From: Lysobacterales bacterium
GTDB lineage: Bacteria; Pseudomonadota; Gammaproteobacteria; Nevskiales; Salinisphaeraceae
Length of the DNA: 64,000 bases
Assembly (NCBI GenBank): GCA_002715985.1
Contig: PBAO01000015.1
Location: 50,519 to 114,518 of the forward strand
Direction of reading: 5' to 3'
The translations under genes and the position numbers were made by a program. The notes under the pieces were generated by a model. The model was not told the origin of the DNA. It made no database searches and saw nothing but the letters and a program-made list of their open reading frames with translations. How positions within the stretch are numbered: position 1 is the stretch's first letter; every line of letters begins with the position of its first letter. Positions 9,899-20,412 of this stretch are shown here, piece after piece.

Positions 9899-10720
9899 TT
9901 ACTGACCGCTGTTGGCGCTATCCGTGCTATCGGCACTGTCGCTGTCTTCGCCCGTGCCCTTGTTCTTGTCCACGCTCACCAGCGTGACGTCGAAGATCAG
10001 GGTTTCGTTCGGGCCGATCTTGGCGCCGGCGCCGCGCTCGCCATAAGCCAGATCCGGCGGGATGAACAGCTTGTACTGGCCGCCCGCGTGCATCATCTGC
10101 AAGGCTTCCGTCCAGCCCGGGATCACGGCGTTGACCGGGAAGGTCACCGGCTTGCCGCGCTCTTCGGAGCTGTCAAAGACCGTACCGTCGATCAGCTTGC
10201 CGGTATAGCGGACCGTCACGCTGTCGTTGGCATCCGGTTGGGGGCCATCGCCTTTCTCGATGACCTTGTACTGCAGGCCATCCTCAAGCGTCTTGACGCC
10301 GTCTTTCTTCTTGTTCTCGGCGAGAAATTCCTGACCCGCCTTCATGTTGGCCTGAGCTTCCTTGTTCTGTTCCTTCTGCTGGGCGGCCTGCATGTCAGAC
10401 ACCACGCCCTGCATCACGGTCTGGAGCTCGTCCTGGCTGATCCGGGTCGGGCCTTGGCCGACCACGTCGCGTACGCCCTGGGTCAGTTGATCCAGATCGA
10501 GATTCATCGGCAGATCCTTAAGAGAGTTGCCGATATCCATGCCCAGCGCATAGCTGCGTTTGGCGCTTTTGCTGGTGAACTGCTGGTCGCCCGAGCTGGT
10601 GTTGCTCGCCGTATTCGAGGCCGTGGTGTCAGTGCTCGTGTTGTTCGATGCACCTTCATTGCCACAGGCGGTCAGTGCCAGCGCGCAGGCACACAGTACA
10701 AACGTTTTCTTCATGGCCAT
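9899..10720 (-). CDS. FKBP-type peptidyl-prolyl cis-trans isomerase, lipoprotein (FkpA/Mip-like)
   Basis: Lipobox ALTACGNEG; N-terminal KRSYALGMDIGNSL; C-terminal FKBP domain VTVRYTGKLIDGTVFDSSEERGKPVTFPVNAVIPGWTEALQMM...IPPDLAYGERGAG. Confidence 0.94.
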   Translation of the reverse strand: MAMKKTFVLCACALALTACGNEGASNNTSTDTTASNTASNTSSGDQQFTSKSAKRSYALGMDIGNSLKDLPMNLDLDQLTQGVRDVVGQGPTRISQDELQTVMQGVVSDMQAAQQKEQNKEAQANMKAGQEFLAENKKKDGVKTLEDGLQYKVIEKGDGPQPDANDSVTVRYTGKLIDGTVFDSSEERGKPVTFPVNAVIPGWTEALQMMHAGGQYKLFIPPDLAYGERGAGAKIGPNETLIFDVTLVSVDKNKGTGEDSDSADSTDSANSGQ

Positions 10721-10829
10721 TTCCTGTCCTTGTTGAACGTCCCGAGACTACGTGAAAGAAGACCGGGGCAAAAGCTGCATGCCCGCTCGGCGGACATGCG
10801 TCTTCAAAGGTCAACCACGATCCGTCGAA

Positions 10830-12041
10830 TCAGCCCTGGCGGTGCCCCAGGCGCAGACGCAGCGCGTTCAGGCGGATGAAACCCTCGGCGTCTTTCTGAT
10901 CATAGGCCCCACGGTCATCCTCGAAGGTGGCGATAGCCGAATCGAACAGGCTATCGCGCTCGGAGGCCCGGCCCACGATCGAGACACTGCCCTTGTAGAG
11001 CTTGACCCGAACCGTGCCGTTGACGTGGTGCTGGGACTCATCGATGGCCGCCTGCATCATGCGACGCTCGGGCGAGAACCAGTAGCCGTTGTAGATGAGC
11101 TTGGCATAGCGCGGCATCAGCTCGTCTTTCAGATGCGCGGCCTCGCGGTCCAGCGTGATCGACTCGATGGCGCGATGCGCGCGCAGCATGATGGTCCCGC
11201 CCGGGGTTTCGTAGCAGCCGCGCGATTTCATGCCGACGTAGCGGTTCTCGACGATATCGATCCGTCCGATGCCGTGGGCCCCGCCCAGTTCGTTGAGCTT
11301 GGCCAGCACCTGGTACGGGCTCAGGTCCTGACCGTCCACGGCCACGATGTCGCCGGCGGCGAAGGTCAAGTCGACCTCCTGGGGCGTGTCGGGCGCGTCC
11401 TCGGGTCTGACCGACCACTCCCACATGACATCTTCGGCCGGGGTCCAGGGGTCTTCGAGTACGCCGCCCTCGTAGGAGATATGCAGTGCGTTGGCATCGG
11501 TGGAATACGGCGAGCCGCCGTCGGCCTTCTTGCGGATATCGATGCCGTTGTCCTCGGCATAGGCCAGCAATCGCTCGCGCGAGTTCAGATCCCACTCCCG
11601 CCAGGGCGCGATGACCTTGATGTCCGGGGCCAGCGCATAGGCAGACAGTTCGAAGCGCACCTGATCATTGCCCTTGCCGGTGGCGCCGTGGGCGATGGCG
11701 TCGGCCCCGGTCTCGCGCGCGATCTCGACCAGGCGCTTGGAGATCAGGGGCCGGGCAATGGAGGTGCCCAGCAGATATTCGCCTTCATAGATGGCGTTGG
11801 CCCGGAACATCGGGTACACGAAATCGGCCACGAACTCTTCGCGCAGATCGTCGATGAAAACCTGGCTGACCCCCAGCGCGCGTGCCTTGGGTTCGACTTC
11901 GGACAGCTCCTCGCCCTGGCCGATATCCGCGGTGAAGGTCACGACTTCGCAGTCGTATTCGTCTTGCAGCCATTTCAGAATGACCGAGGTATCGAGTCCG
12001 CCCGAATAGGCCAGGACCACTTTGGCAACGTCGCCGCTCAT
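10830..12041 (-). CDS. argG: Argininosuccinate synthase
   Basis: [53 protein letters not shown]. Confidence 0.98.
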   Translation of the reverse strand: MSGDVAKVVLAYSGGLDTSVILKWLQDEYDCEVVTFTADIGQGEELSEVEPKARALGVSQVFIDDLREEFVADFVYPMFRANAIYEGEYLLGTSIARPLISKRLVEIARETGADAIAHGATGKGNDQVRFELSAYALAPDIKVIAPWREWDLNSRERLLAYAEDNGIDIRKKADGGSPYSTDANALHISYEGGVLEDPWTPAEDVMWEWSVRPEDAPDTPQEVDLTFAAGDIVAVDGQDLSPYQVLAKLNELGGAHGIGRIDIVENRYVGMKSRGCYETPGGTIMLRAHRAIESITLDREAAHLKDELMPRYAKLIYNGYWFSPERRMMQAAIDESQHHVNGTVRVKLYKGSVSIVGRASERDSLFDSAIATFEDDRGAYDQKDAEGFIRLNALRLRLGHRQG

Positions 12042-12129
12042 GGGTGCGCTCCGCTCAAGGGTTGTCGCAAAGCCACCGAGTATACAAAACCAGCGCTCGG
12101 CACGTGCCCGGCAGTGCTACCATCCGCAT

Positions 12130-12786
12130 ATGAATGACTTATCCCAGACGAGTGAGACATCGCCGCGCATGGCCACGCGCTTCCGTGGGTTTCTGCCGGT
12201 CGTCATCGATGTCGAGACCGGCGGTTTCAATTCGGCCACCGATGCCCTGCTGGAGATCGCCGCCGTTACGGTGGGGTTCACCGAGGATGGCAGCCTGGAC
12301 CTGATGGAATCCATCTCCTACCACGTTACACCGTTCGAGGGCGCGAACATCGAAGCTGCCTCGCTCGAGGTCAACGGGATCGATCCGCATCACCCGCTGC
12401 GCCCGGCCATTCCGGAACGCGATGCTCTGGGCCGGATCTTTCGGCTCGTGCGCGAAGCCATGAAGACCACCGGATGCAAGCGCGCGGTACTGGTCGGGCA
12501 TAACGCCCACTTCGATCTGGGGTTCTTGAACGCCGCGATCGCCCGAACAGGCATCAAACGCAGCCCGTTTCATCCGTTCTCGTGCTTCGATACGGCCACG
12601 CTGGCCGGCGTGGCCTATGGCCAGACCGTGCTGCGGCGTGCGGCCACAGCGGCCGGCATGGACTGGGACAACCAGGCCGCCCACTCGGCACTTTATGACA
12701 CCGAACAGACCGCGCGTCTGTTCTGTCGTATCGTCAATCGCTTTCAGCCGGTCTACGATGCCGTGCCGCCCGAGCCACAAAGCTAG
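12130..12786 (+). CDS. rnt: Ribonuclease T
   Basis: [24 protein letters not shown] (DEDD ExoI), [31 protein letters not shown]. Confidence 0.93.
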   Translation: MNDLSQTSETSPRMATRFRGFLPVVIDVETGGFNSATDALLEIAAVTVGFTEDGSLDLMESISYHVTPFEGANIEAASLEVNGIDPHHPLRPAIPERDALGRIFRLVREAMKTTGCKRAVLVGHNAHFDLGFLNAAIARTGIKRSPFHPFSCFDTATLAGVAYGQTVLRRAATAAGMDWDNQAAHSALYDTEQTARLFCRIVNRFQPVYDAVPPEPQS

Positions 12787-12843
12787 GCACTGGCACGATC
12801 TTCAAAGCCGACTTTCTCGATCTCTGGCTGACACAACCGATCT

Positions 12844-13653
12844 ATGTCCGCGACCCAATCCTCGTTTTCCAGTGACCGTCCGTTGCTCGGGCGGGCCCGC
12901 CTGATCCTCAAGGGCATCCACTTTGCCGGCGTGCTGTTGCTCGGCGTGGTGCTGTTGCCCAGCGTTGCGCTGCTGGGGCGCCACGCCAAGCATCTGATCA
13001 ACTGGTGGCTGGGTCGCATGCTGGCCGCACTCGCGGTCGATGTCGAACTCGATGGCCAGGCGCCGGCCGCGCCCATGCTGGTGGTTGCCAACCACTGCTC
13101 GTGGCTGGATATCCTGGTGCTGGGCTGGGCGTTCAACACCGCGTTCGTTTCCAAGGCCGAGGTCGGCAAATGGCCGATCGTGGGTTCGTTTGCACGCGCC
13201 GGTGGCACATTGTTCCTCTCGCGCGGGGCCGGCAAGACCGGCGAGACCAGCGCGCGGATTCGCGAGGTACTGGATAACGGGCGCTCGGTGTTGTTCTTTC
13301 CCGAAGGCACGACCACTTGCGATCCCAGTCCGCAGCGTTTTCATGCCCGTCTATTTGCGGCCGCGATCGACGGTGGCTATTCGGTTCTGCCCGTGGGGCT
13401 TCGCTACTGCGACGACACCACCCCGCCCGGCATGCACCACGCGCTGGCGCCCTGGGTGAACGAGGCGCCGCTGGGCCCGCATTTCAAGGATCTGTTTCGG
13501 CTGCGGGGCATCACCGCCCAGCTGCGCATCTGCGCGCCCATCAATCCGCGCGGCTATGATCGACGCAGCCTGGCCGAAGCGGCGCGCACGGCCGTGGCGC
13601 ATCGCCAGGCCGTGGCCACCGCCAAGGAATTGCGCAGCGACTCACTCAGTTAG
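12844..13653 (+). CDS. plsC: 1-acyl-sn-glycerol-3-phosphate acyltransferase family protein
   Basis: VVANHCSWLDILVLG (NHxxxxD motif), VLFFPEGTTTCDPSPQRFH. Confidence 0.88.
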   Translation: MSATQSSFSSDRPLLGRARLILKGIHFAGVLLLGVVLLPSVALLGRHAKHLINWWLGRMLAALAVDVELDGQAPAAPMLVVANHCSWLDILVLGWAFNTAFVSKAEVGKWPIVGSFARAGGTLFLSRGAGKTGETSARIREVLDNGRSVLFFPEGTTTCDPSPQRFHARLFAAAIDGGYSVLPVGLRYCDDTTPPGMHHALAPWVNEAPLGPHFKDLFRLRGITAQLRICAPINPRGYDRRSLAEAARTAVAHRQAVATAKELRSDSLS

Positions 13654-14611
13654 CCTCGTCGCGCGCAGGCGGTGCGATATGGCCATCGCCCGGCAGGCCA
13701 CGTAGCGCGTAATAATCGGCGTTGTCGGTGCCGTCGTAGCGCCGCTCGTTGATGAATCGCTGAATCACCGCGGCGCATTCATTGGCACGCAGCAACAGGA
13801 ACAGGTGCCCGCCACCGCGCACGATATGAACGTGCGATTTGGGGATCAGCCAGTACAACAGACGGCTCTGATACAGCGGAGCGATCGGGTCATCGTCGCC
13901 AGCCATGACCAGCGTGGGACACATCAGATTGTGTAGCCGATGGATCGTCATCCAGCCCACACGCGCCACCAGCTGATTGATATAGCCATGCAGCTCTGGC
14001 GCGGCCAGATGCTCGCGCGCGGTCGCTGTCTCGACCGGCGTCTGTTGTACCAGGCCGCTATAAAACCCGGACATGCCGTCCGGGGTGGCCTCGTCGGCAT
14101 GGAAACGCCGTATCGCCCTGAAGCGTCGCAGGCTGTTGGTATTCAGCGCGTTGATGCCCACGCCAACGGTACCCGCTGCCAGCACCAGGCGATTGACCGG
14201 ATGGCTGTCATCCAGGGCAAACGACTGGGCCAGTGCGGCGCCCCACCCCAGGCCGACAACGTTGACAGCGCTGTCATACCCCAAGCGCGCCAGAAATGTC
14301 TTTAGAAGCCGGGCATGCCAGCCCATGCCGCGCGGTATCCGTCGCGCGGGCGAGGCCCCCGAGCCCGGCATTTCGGGGATGATGACCTCGATATCATCCA
14401 GGGCATCGACCAGCGGCAACAGCATATCCAGGTGCGTCCCCACGGTGCCGAGCAGTACCATCGGCCGCCCGGCCCCGCGACGCACGCCATAGCGCAGCCG
14501 GACGCCGTCGACATCCAGCCAGTCGATCTGCATGCGGGTACGCCGACGCAGCGCGCTCTGTGCCGGGGGCAGTGCGCGGCGAGCGCCGCGTGCGGAGGCT
14601 TGTGCCATCAT
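13646..14611 (-). CDS. Alpha/beta hydrolase related to mcl-PHA depolymerase (PhaZ-like), nucleophile Ser replaced by Gly
   Basis: NVVGLGWGAALAQSFA at the lipase-box position, GWMTIHRLHNLMCPTLVMAGDDDPIAPLYQSRLLYWLIPKSHVHIVRGGGHLFLL resembles PhaZ C-terminus; 4-nt overlap with the upstream gene. Possible internal start MQIDWLD. Confidence 0.8.
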   Translation of the reverse strand: MMAQASARGARRALPPAQSALRRRTRMQIDWLDVDGVRLRYGVRRGAGRPMVLLGTVGTHLDMLLPLVDALDDIEVIIPEMPGSGASPARRIPRGMGWHARLLKTFLARLGYDSAVNVVGLGWGAALAQSFALDDSHPVNRLVLAAGTVGVGINALNTNSLRRFRAIRRFHADEATPDGMSGFYSGLVQQTPVETATAREHLAAPELHGYINQLVARVGWMTIHRLHNLMCPTLVMAGDDDPIAPLYQSRLLYWLIPKSHVHIVRGGGHLFLLLRANECAAVIQRFINERRYDGTDNADYYALRGLPGDGHIAPPARDEAN

Positions 14612-15459
14612 CGTTCCTCGAAAAGCGCCAGGAATGCCTCGATTCGTCGCAGCGATTCGCTGCGACGCTCGATCAGCAGCCAGTGCCCGGCCCCGTGCAG
14701 CACGGACAGCTCGGCGCGCGGCATGAGCAGTTGTAGCAGCCGCGCGTTGGCCAACGGCACGATTCGATCATCGTCGCCGGCCAGTATCAGCGTCGGCATG
14801 CTGATGCGGTGAGCAAACATCAGACTGGAAAAACCGACCACGGCATAGAGCTGACCGGCCAGCGCGGCCGCGCTCGGCGTGCGGGCCCCCGCCAGGGCAA
14901 GCGCCACGTCGCGACAATCGCGTTCGCAGCGCCCGCCGAAGATCTCGCGCGCTTGGCGGGCATCCACGTTCAGACCGGCCCGCCCGGCGATACCGGCCAG
15001 GCCCTTCAGAGCTCGCCAGCGCCCGGGCAGCATCGTCTGGCCACAGGACGTGGCCACCAGTACGAGCGCGTTCACGCGTGCTGCCTCACGATAGGCCAGC
15101 TGCTGGGCCAGCAGGCCGCCCCAGCCCATGCCGAGGACGTTGACCCGGGCCAGTCCCAGCTCATCAAGCAACCTGGCGATCTGATCCGCGCGCGCAGGCA
15201 TGCGCTGACGTGCCGCGGCGAACGAGACGCTCTGCGTGCCGTGCATGCCCGGCCAGTCGAATATCACCGTGGGACAGGACAAGGCCCGGCAGAAGGAAGC
15301 CAGAAGCGCGCGATCCGCGCCGTAGTCGCTGCATAGAAGCAGCGTGGTGCCCTGGCCGGCGGTGCGGGTCACACCCAGCCGCTGACCGGCCAGATCGATC
15401 TCGAGGTCGACCTCGAGATCGCCGGCCGTCGCGCGGCTCGATTCAGCGTTGTCGGACAT
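14608..15459 (-). CDS. Alpha/beta hydrolase, PhaZ-like paralog, nucleophile Ser replaced by Gly
   Basis: NVLGMGWGGLLAQQLA at the lipase-box position; PTLILAGDDDRIVPLANARLLQLLMPRAELSVLHGAGHWLLI. Start MSDNAESS chosen by short overlap with the phaC-like gene; the listed ORF extends further upstream. Confidence 0.78.
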   Translation of the reverse strand: MSDNAESSRATAGDLEVDLEIDLAGQRLGVTRTAGQGTTLLLCSDYGADRALLASFCRALSCPTVIFDWPGMHGTQSVSFAAARQRMPARADQIARLLDELGLARVNVLGMGWGGLLAQQLAYREAARVNALVLVATSCGQTMLPGRWRALKGLAGIAGRAGLNVDARQAREIFGGRCERDCRDVALALAGARTPSAAALAGQLYAVVGFSSLMFAHRISMPTLILAGDDDRIVPLANARLLQLLMPRAELSVLHGAGHWLLIERRSESLRRIEAFLALFEER

Positions 15460-17161
15460 AACGCCCCGGTGCGATATCGATCGGGGCAAGGCCCGTGGCC
15501 GTATCGCCGTAGTGAACGGGGGCGGGGCGCGCGGCTGCACCGTGCGCCTGGCACCAGGCCAGCCATTCGTGCCACCAGGACTCATGATAGCCCGGCGCCC
15601 CGGCCCGCCAATCAGCGGCCGTCTCCCCCTGACCACAGACATCACTGGCATACATCGTGCCCTCGCCCGGTGGACAGACCAATGACTGCACGTGCCCGGC
15701 CCCAACCAGCACGAAACGAGAGGGCGCACTCAGACGTGCGGCGCTTTCGTGACAGGCGCGCCACGGGGTGATGTGGTCTTTTTCCCCGGCCATGACGAAC
15801 ACATCGCAGTCGATCGCCGACAGGTCGATCGCGATATCGTCGATCATGATCCCGCCGGGGCGCGCCAGCGCGTCGTCGCCATAGATGCGCAGCAGATCGG
15901 CGTGCAGTCGCGCCGGCAGCCGGGTGGTATCGGCGTTCCAATACAGGATATCGCTGGCCGGCGGGCGCTGGCCGAGCACGTAGTTATTGGTCACGAACCG
16001 CCAGATCATGTCCTCGGGGCGCAGCCAGGCAAAAGCCCGTGCCATGTCGGCCCCATCGAGTACGCCCGTCGTCGAGGATCGCGCCAGGGCGTGTCGCACG
16101 GCGCGTTCGTCATGGGCCCGGCCGGCGTCGTCGGTTGCCAGACTCTTGCCCAGCAGCGTGACGAACAACGACAGACAGGCCACATCGGCCGATGCGGCCC
16201 CGGGCGCGACGTCGCGGGCGCGACGATAGGCCAGCGCCACGGCCGCGGTGAGCCCGCCGGCACAGGCGCCCACGAGCTTGACCGCGGCGCCGTCATTGAG
16301 GGTGGCCACACGCTCGATCGCTTGATCCACGGCCTTGACGTAATCCGCCAGCCCCCAGTGCTTCTGGGCAGCCGTGGGGTTGCGCCAGGACAGCATGAAA
16401 ACCGGCTGACCGGCGGCCAGCGCATAGCGCACAAAGCTGTTCTCGCCCGATAGATCGAAGACATAGAACTTGTTGATCTGAGGCGGCACGATGAGGATGG
16501 GCGATGCATCCTGCTCGGGCGTGGCCGGGGCGTACTGGATCAGCTCGACCAGTGCATCACGATAGATGACCGCCCCCGGCGTGGCCGCGATGTTCTTGCC
16601 GATCGTGAATGCGGACGTGTCGACCTGGCGCGGCAGCCCGTGGTGACGCGTCATGTCATCGACGAACTGCACCAGCCCGGTGAGCATCGATGCGCCCTTC
16701 GTGGCCCGGGCGCGCGCATAGAAACCGGGATGCAGGAAGAAAAGATTGCTCGGCGCCCCGGCTGCCATGGCATGACGCACGACAAAGCGCAGGCGATCGC
16801 GCGTGGTGTCGTCGACCGTGAGTGCGTCGACCAGATCGGTCAGCGCCTGTGACCAGGCCAGATAGATCTGCAGGGTGCGCCGGAACACCGGATGCGCCTG
16901 CCAGGAGTGATCGGTGAAACGTCGGTCGCCGGCGTGCGGGGCGAGCGGCGCACGCCCCAAGGCGATGAGCGCCAGACGGGCAACCAGGGCCATCTCGATG
17001 CGTGCCACGGTCAAGGGCTGGCGCGCACTGGCCGCCACGAGTTCGGACATCGAGCGCGACAACGAGGGCCACTCCGCTCGACGGCTGGGATCCATGACCT
17101 CGGGCTCGGCCGAGGGCAGTTCGGGGGAGCTAGCAGCTGAGCGGGGCCTGGCAATCGGCAT
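15443..17161 (-). CDS. phaC: Polyhydroxyalkanoate synthase (PhaC-like)
   Basis: PILIVPPQINKFYVFDLSGENSFVRYALAAGQPVFMLSWRNP, LVGACAGGLTAAVALAY (GxCxG with catalytic Cys), MAGEKDHITPW, VGAGHVQSLVCPPG. Start MPIARPR proposed. Confidence 0.9.
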   Translation of the reverse strand: MPIARPRSAASSPELPSAEPEVMDPSRRAEWPSLSRSMSELVAASARQPLTVARIEMALVARLALIALGRAPLAPHAGDRRFTDHSWQAHPVFRRTLQIYLAWSQALTDLVDALTVDDTTRDRLRFVVRHAMAAGAPSNLFFLHPGFYARARATKGASMLTGLVQFVDDMTRHHGLPRQVDTSAFTIGKNIAATPGAVIYRDALVELIQYAPATPEQDASPILIVPPQINKFYVFDLSGENSFVRYALAAGQPVFMLSWRNPTAAQKHWGLADYVKAVDQAIERVATLNDGAAVKLVGACAGGLTAAVALAYRRARDVAPGAASADVACLSLFVTLLGKSLATDDAGRAHDERAVRHALARSSTTGVLDGADMARAFAWLRPEDMIWRFVTNNYVLGQRPPASDILYWNADTTRLPARLHADLLRIYGDDALARPGGIMIDDIAIDLSAIDCDVFVMAGEKDHITPWRACHESAARLSAPSRFVLVGAGHVQSLVCPPGEGTMYASDVCGQGETAADWRAGAPGYHESWWHEWLAWCQAHGAAARPAPVHYGDTATGLAPIDIAPGRYVRQR

Positions 17162-17229
17162 GAGCAACTCACGGCTCGACGAGGCCACGGGAATGGCTCG
17201 TCGCAGGGAATACCCTGTCAATCGTTACA

Positions 17230-18648
17230 ATGCGCCGAGCATCAATTCAAGCGAAACCGGTCATGGCATCTTTCGGCGCGATCAAACAAGGCTACGAACG
17301 CATCGTTTGGGCGCGCGACCCCGAGGATCTGGCGCTCTACAAGCGCGTGCCCCTGCGTGCTGCGCGTATCATCATCGCGCTCATCGGCGATTTTCGTGAC
17401 GGCGATATCACGCTGCGCGCCATGAGCCTGGTCTATACCACGCTCGTCTCGCTGGTTCCGCTTCTGGCACTGGCGTTCTCGTTGCTCAAGGCCTTTGGCG
17501 CGGACAATGCCCTGCGGCCGACGCTGGCCCGTTTTCTGGCGCCGTTGGGCAGTGGCAGCACGGCCATCGTCGACAAGATCGTGGATTTCGTCTCCAACGT
17601 GCAGGTCGGCGTTCTCGGGGCGATCGGCGTGGTGGCCCTGATCTATTCCGTGCTGTCGCTGATACAGAAAGTCGAGGCCGGCTGCAATTTCATCTGGCGG
17701 GTGCGCCAGCCCCGCCCGCTGGGCCGACGTGTCACCGAATACATCAGCGTGCTGGTCGTCGGGCCTCTGGTCATCCTGGCGGCAGCGAGTCTCACGGCCA
17801 GTGTGTCGAAGAATTCGACCGTGGTGTATCTGTCGCAGTACCAGGGCTTTGGCATGGCGCTGTATGCAGCCGGCCACGTCCTGCCCTATGTGCTCTACAG
17901 CATCGCCTTCACGGCACTGTTCAAGTTCATTCCCAACACGCGCGTCAAGCTTGTACCCGCAATCGGCGGCGGCATTTTCGCCGGCGTGCTGTGGCAGACC
18001 GCCAGTATCGGGTTTTCCGTGTTCGCCAGCAACGCCGGTAACGTCAACGCGATCTACTCGAGTTTCGCGATTCTCATCCTTCTGCTGATCTGGCTGTATG
18101 TGTCGTGGATGATCGTGTTGCTGGGGTGCCGGGTCGCGTTCTGGATTCAGCACCCCGAGCGTTTGATGCCCGGCGACTACCCGCCACGGCTGGGCAGCCG
18201 CGAAGCCGAGCGTCTGGTGCTTCGTATCGCGACCGAGATCGCGCGTCGCTTTTCGCTCGGCGAGCCCGCCACCGATGTAGCGCATCTGTCACAACAGCTG
18301 CATGCCGCCCCCGATCATGTCCATCGCGCGGTCGAGCGTCTGGTCGTCGCGGATGTCCTCATCGAAACCGAACAGGGCTCTGCCACCCAGGCCCTGGTCC
18401 CCAAACGCGATATCCGGCGCATCCGCGTGGCCGATATCGTCGCCGTGGTGGCCAACGGCGATGCCACCGCCCGAATCGCCCTGCCTGTACATGCGCCCGG
18501 CGCGGCAGTCGACGAATTACTGATACGCGCCGAGTCGGCACGCCAGCATGTCATTGCTGACACCACGCTGCGCGATCTCGTTGAATCAACGGGACAATTC
18601 GAAGAAAAAGCCTTCGACACGGGCCAGTCCACGGCACTAAAGACGTAG
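17230..18648 (+). CDS. yihY: YihY/BrkB family inner-membrane protein with C-terminal extension
   Basis: GDITLRAMSLVYTTLVSLVPLLALAFSLLKAFG, PNTRVKLVPAIGGGIFAGVLW, FAILILLLIWLYVSWMIVLLG. Start may be MASFGAIKQ (17263). Confidence 0.9.
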   Translation: MRRASIQAKPVMASFGAIKQGYERIVWARDPEDLALYKRVPLRAARIIIALIGDFRDGDITLRAMSLVYTTLVSLVPLLALAFSLLKAFGADNALRPTLARFLAPLGSGSTAIVDKIVDFVSNVQVGVLGAIGVVALIYSVLSLIQKVEAGCNFIWRVRQPRPLGRRVTEYISVLVVGPLVILAAASLTASVSKNSTVVYLSQYQGFGMALYAAGHVLPYVLYSIAFTALFKFIPNTRVKLVPAIGGGIFAGVLWQTASIGFSVFASNAGNVNAIYSSFAILILLLIWLYVSWMIVLLGCRVAFWIQHPERLMPGDYPPRLGSREAERLVLRIATEIARRFSLGEPATDVAHLSQQLHAAPDHVHRAVERLVVADVLIETEQGSATQALVPKRDIRRIRVADIVAVVANGDATARIALPVHAPGAAVDELLIRAESARQHVIADTTLRDLVESTGQFEEKAFDTGQSTALKT

Positions 18649-18749
18649 AAACAGCGGCTGGTCGCGGCCCCTGTCGCGGCTGATATACTCGAATCAACCG
18701 GATTTCTTGGCTCGACGGGCCGCTAGACGTCTTATTTCAAGGAGACAGC

Positions 18750-20408
18750 GTGGACAAGGTTTGGCTCAAGCAGTATCCGAAAGGCGTACCTGAGGAGATT
18801 CCTGCGACGAAGGACGAAACGCTGGTCGACCTGATTCTGGGCAGCTGTCGAGAGTTCGCCGACAAGCCGGCGTTCACCAACATGGGCGCGACGCTGACCT
18901 ACCGCGAGCTCGATGAACGCTCGGCGCACTTCGCGGCCTATCTGCAGCACGAGCTGGGCTTTGCCAAGGGCGATCGCGTGGCGATCATGATGCCCAACCT
19001 CCTGCAGTACCCGATCGCCCTGATCGGCATCCTGCGGGCCGGCATGGTGGCCGTAAACGTCAACCCGCTCTATACCGCCCGAGAGCTCGAACATCAGCTG
19101 TCGGACGCAGGCGCGCGCGCGATCGTGATCGTCGAGAACTTCGCCGCCACACTGGAGAAAGTGGTCGACAAGGTGCCGCTCGAGGCGGTGATCACCACCC
19201 AGATCGGCGATGCACTGCCAACGGCCAAACGGTTGCTGACCAATTTCGTGGTCAAACACGTCAAACGCATGGTGCCGGCATTCAAGCTGCCGGGCGCGAT
19301 CGCCTTCAACACAGTGCTGGCCGACGGCGCCAAACAGTCGATGAAGCCGGTCAAGGTCTCCCCCGACGATATCGCGTTTCTGCAGTACACGGGCGGCACG
19401 ACCGGCCTGGCCAAGGGCGCGATCCTTCTGCACCGCAACATGGTGGCCAACGTCAGCCAGGCCGAGGCCTGGCTCGATCCGTGGACCGAGAAAGGCAACG
19501 AGGTGATTCTCACCCCGCTACCGCTGTATCACGTGTTTGCTCTGATGGCGAACTGTCTGATGTTCATGCGCCAGGGCGGCAAGAACGTGCTGATCACCAA
19601 CCCGCGCGATATCCCTGCGCTGGTCAAGGAATTCGATACCCACAAGCCCACGGCCTTCACCGGCGTGAACACGTTGTTCAACGCATTGGTCAACAACGAA
19701 GCCTTCACCAAGCTGGATTTCTCTCGGCTCAAGATCACGTTGGGTGGCGGGGCCGCGGTGCAGAAGGCCGTGGCCGAGAAATGGCAGAAAGCCACCGGCG
19801 TGGCGCTCATCGAAGCCTATGGCCTGACCGAGACCTCACCGGGCGTGTCGATCAACCCGTTGACGCTCGAGCGTTACAACGGTTCGATCGGCCTGCCGCT
19901 GCCCTCGACGAATATCTCGATTCGCGACGAGGCCGGCAACGAGGTCGAACCCGGCGAACCGGGCGAGCTTTGTGTCTCTGGCCCGCAGGTCATGGCCGGC
20001 TACTGGAACAAGCCCGAGGAGAATGAAAGCACTTTCTTCCCCGATGGCTATCTGCGCACCGGTGACGTGGCCCGCTTCGACGAACAGGGCTTTCTGTATA
20101 TCGTCGATCGCAAGAAGGACATGATTCTGGTCTCGGGCTTCAACGTCTACCCCAACGAGGTGGAGGACGTTGTCTCCGCGCATCCGAAGGTCATGGAAGC
20201 CGCCTGTATCGGCGTCGACGACGAGCGCTCGGGTGAAGTGGTCAAGGTCTTCGTGGTCAAGGCCGATGCCTCGCTCACCGAAGACGAGCTTCTGGCTTAT
20301 TGCCGCGAGGAGCTGACCGGCTACAAGGTGCCCAAGCATGTGGCCTTCATCGACGAGCTGCCCAAATCCAACGTCGGCAAGATTCTGCGCAAGGACCTGC
20401 GGGGCTAG
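18750..20408 (+). CDS. fadD: Long-chain fatty acid-CoA ligase
   Basis: [25 protein letters not shown] (AMP-binding), [58 protein letters not shown] start after AAGGAGA. Confidence 0.96.
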   Translation: MDKVWLKQYPKGVPEEIPATKDETLVDLILGSCREFADKPAFTNMGATLTYRELDERSAHFAAYLQHELGFAKGDRVAIMMPNLLQYPIALIGILRAGMVAVNVNPLYTARELEHQLSDAGARAIVIVENFAATLEKVVDKVPLEAVITTQIGDALPTAKRLLTNFVVKHVKRMVPAFKLPGAIAFNTVLADGAKQSMKPVKVSPDDIAFLQYTGGTTGLAKGAILLHRNMVANVSQAEAWLDPWTEKGNEVILTPLPLYHVFALMANCLMFMRQGGKNVLITNPRDIPALVKEFDTHKPTAFTGVNTLFNALVNNEAFTKLDFSRLKITLGGGAAVQKAVAEKWQKATGVALIEAYGLTETSPGVSINPLTLERYNGSIGLPLPSTNISIRDEAGNEVEPGEPGELCVSGPQVMAGYWNKPEENESTFFPDGYLRTGDVARFDEQGFLYIVDRKKDMILVSGFNVYPNEVEDVVSAHPKVMEAACIGVDDERSGEVVKVFVVKADASLTEDELLAYCREELTGYKVPKHVAFIDELPKSNVGKILRKDLRG

Positions 20409-20412
20409 CGCA

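Noticed and set aside
10752-12137. 461-aa plus-strand ORF opposite argG
   Set aside because: argG is unambiguous on the minus strand; no domain evidence for the antisense frame.
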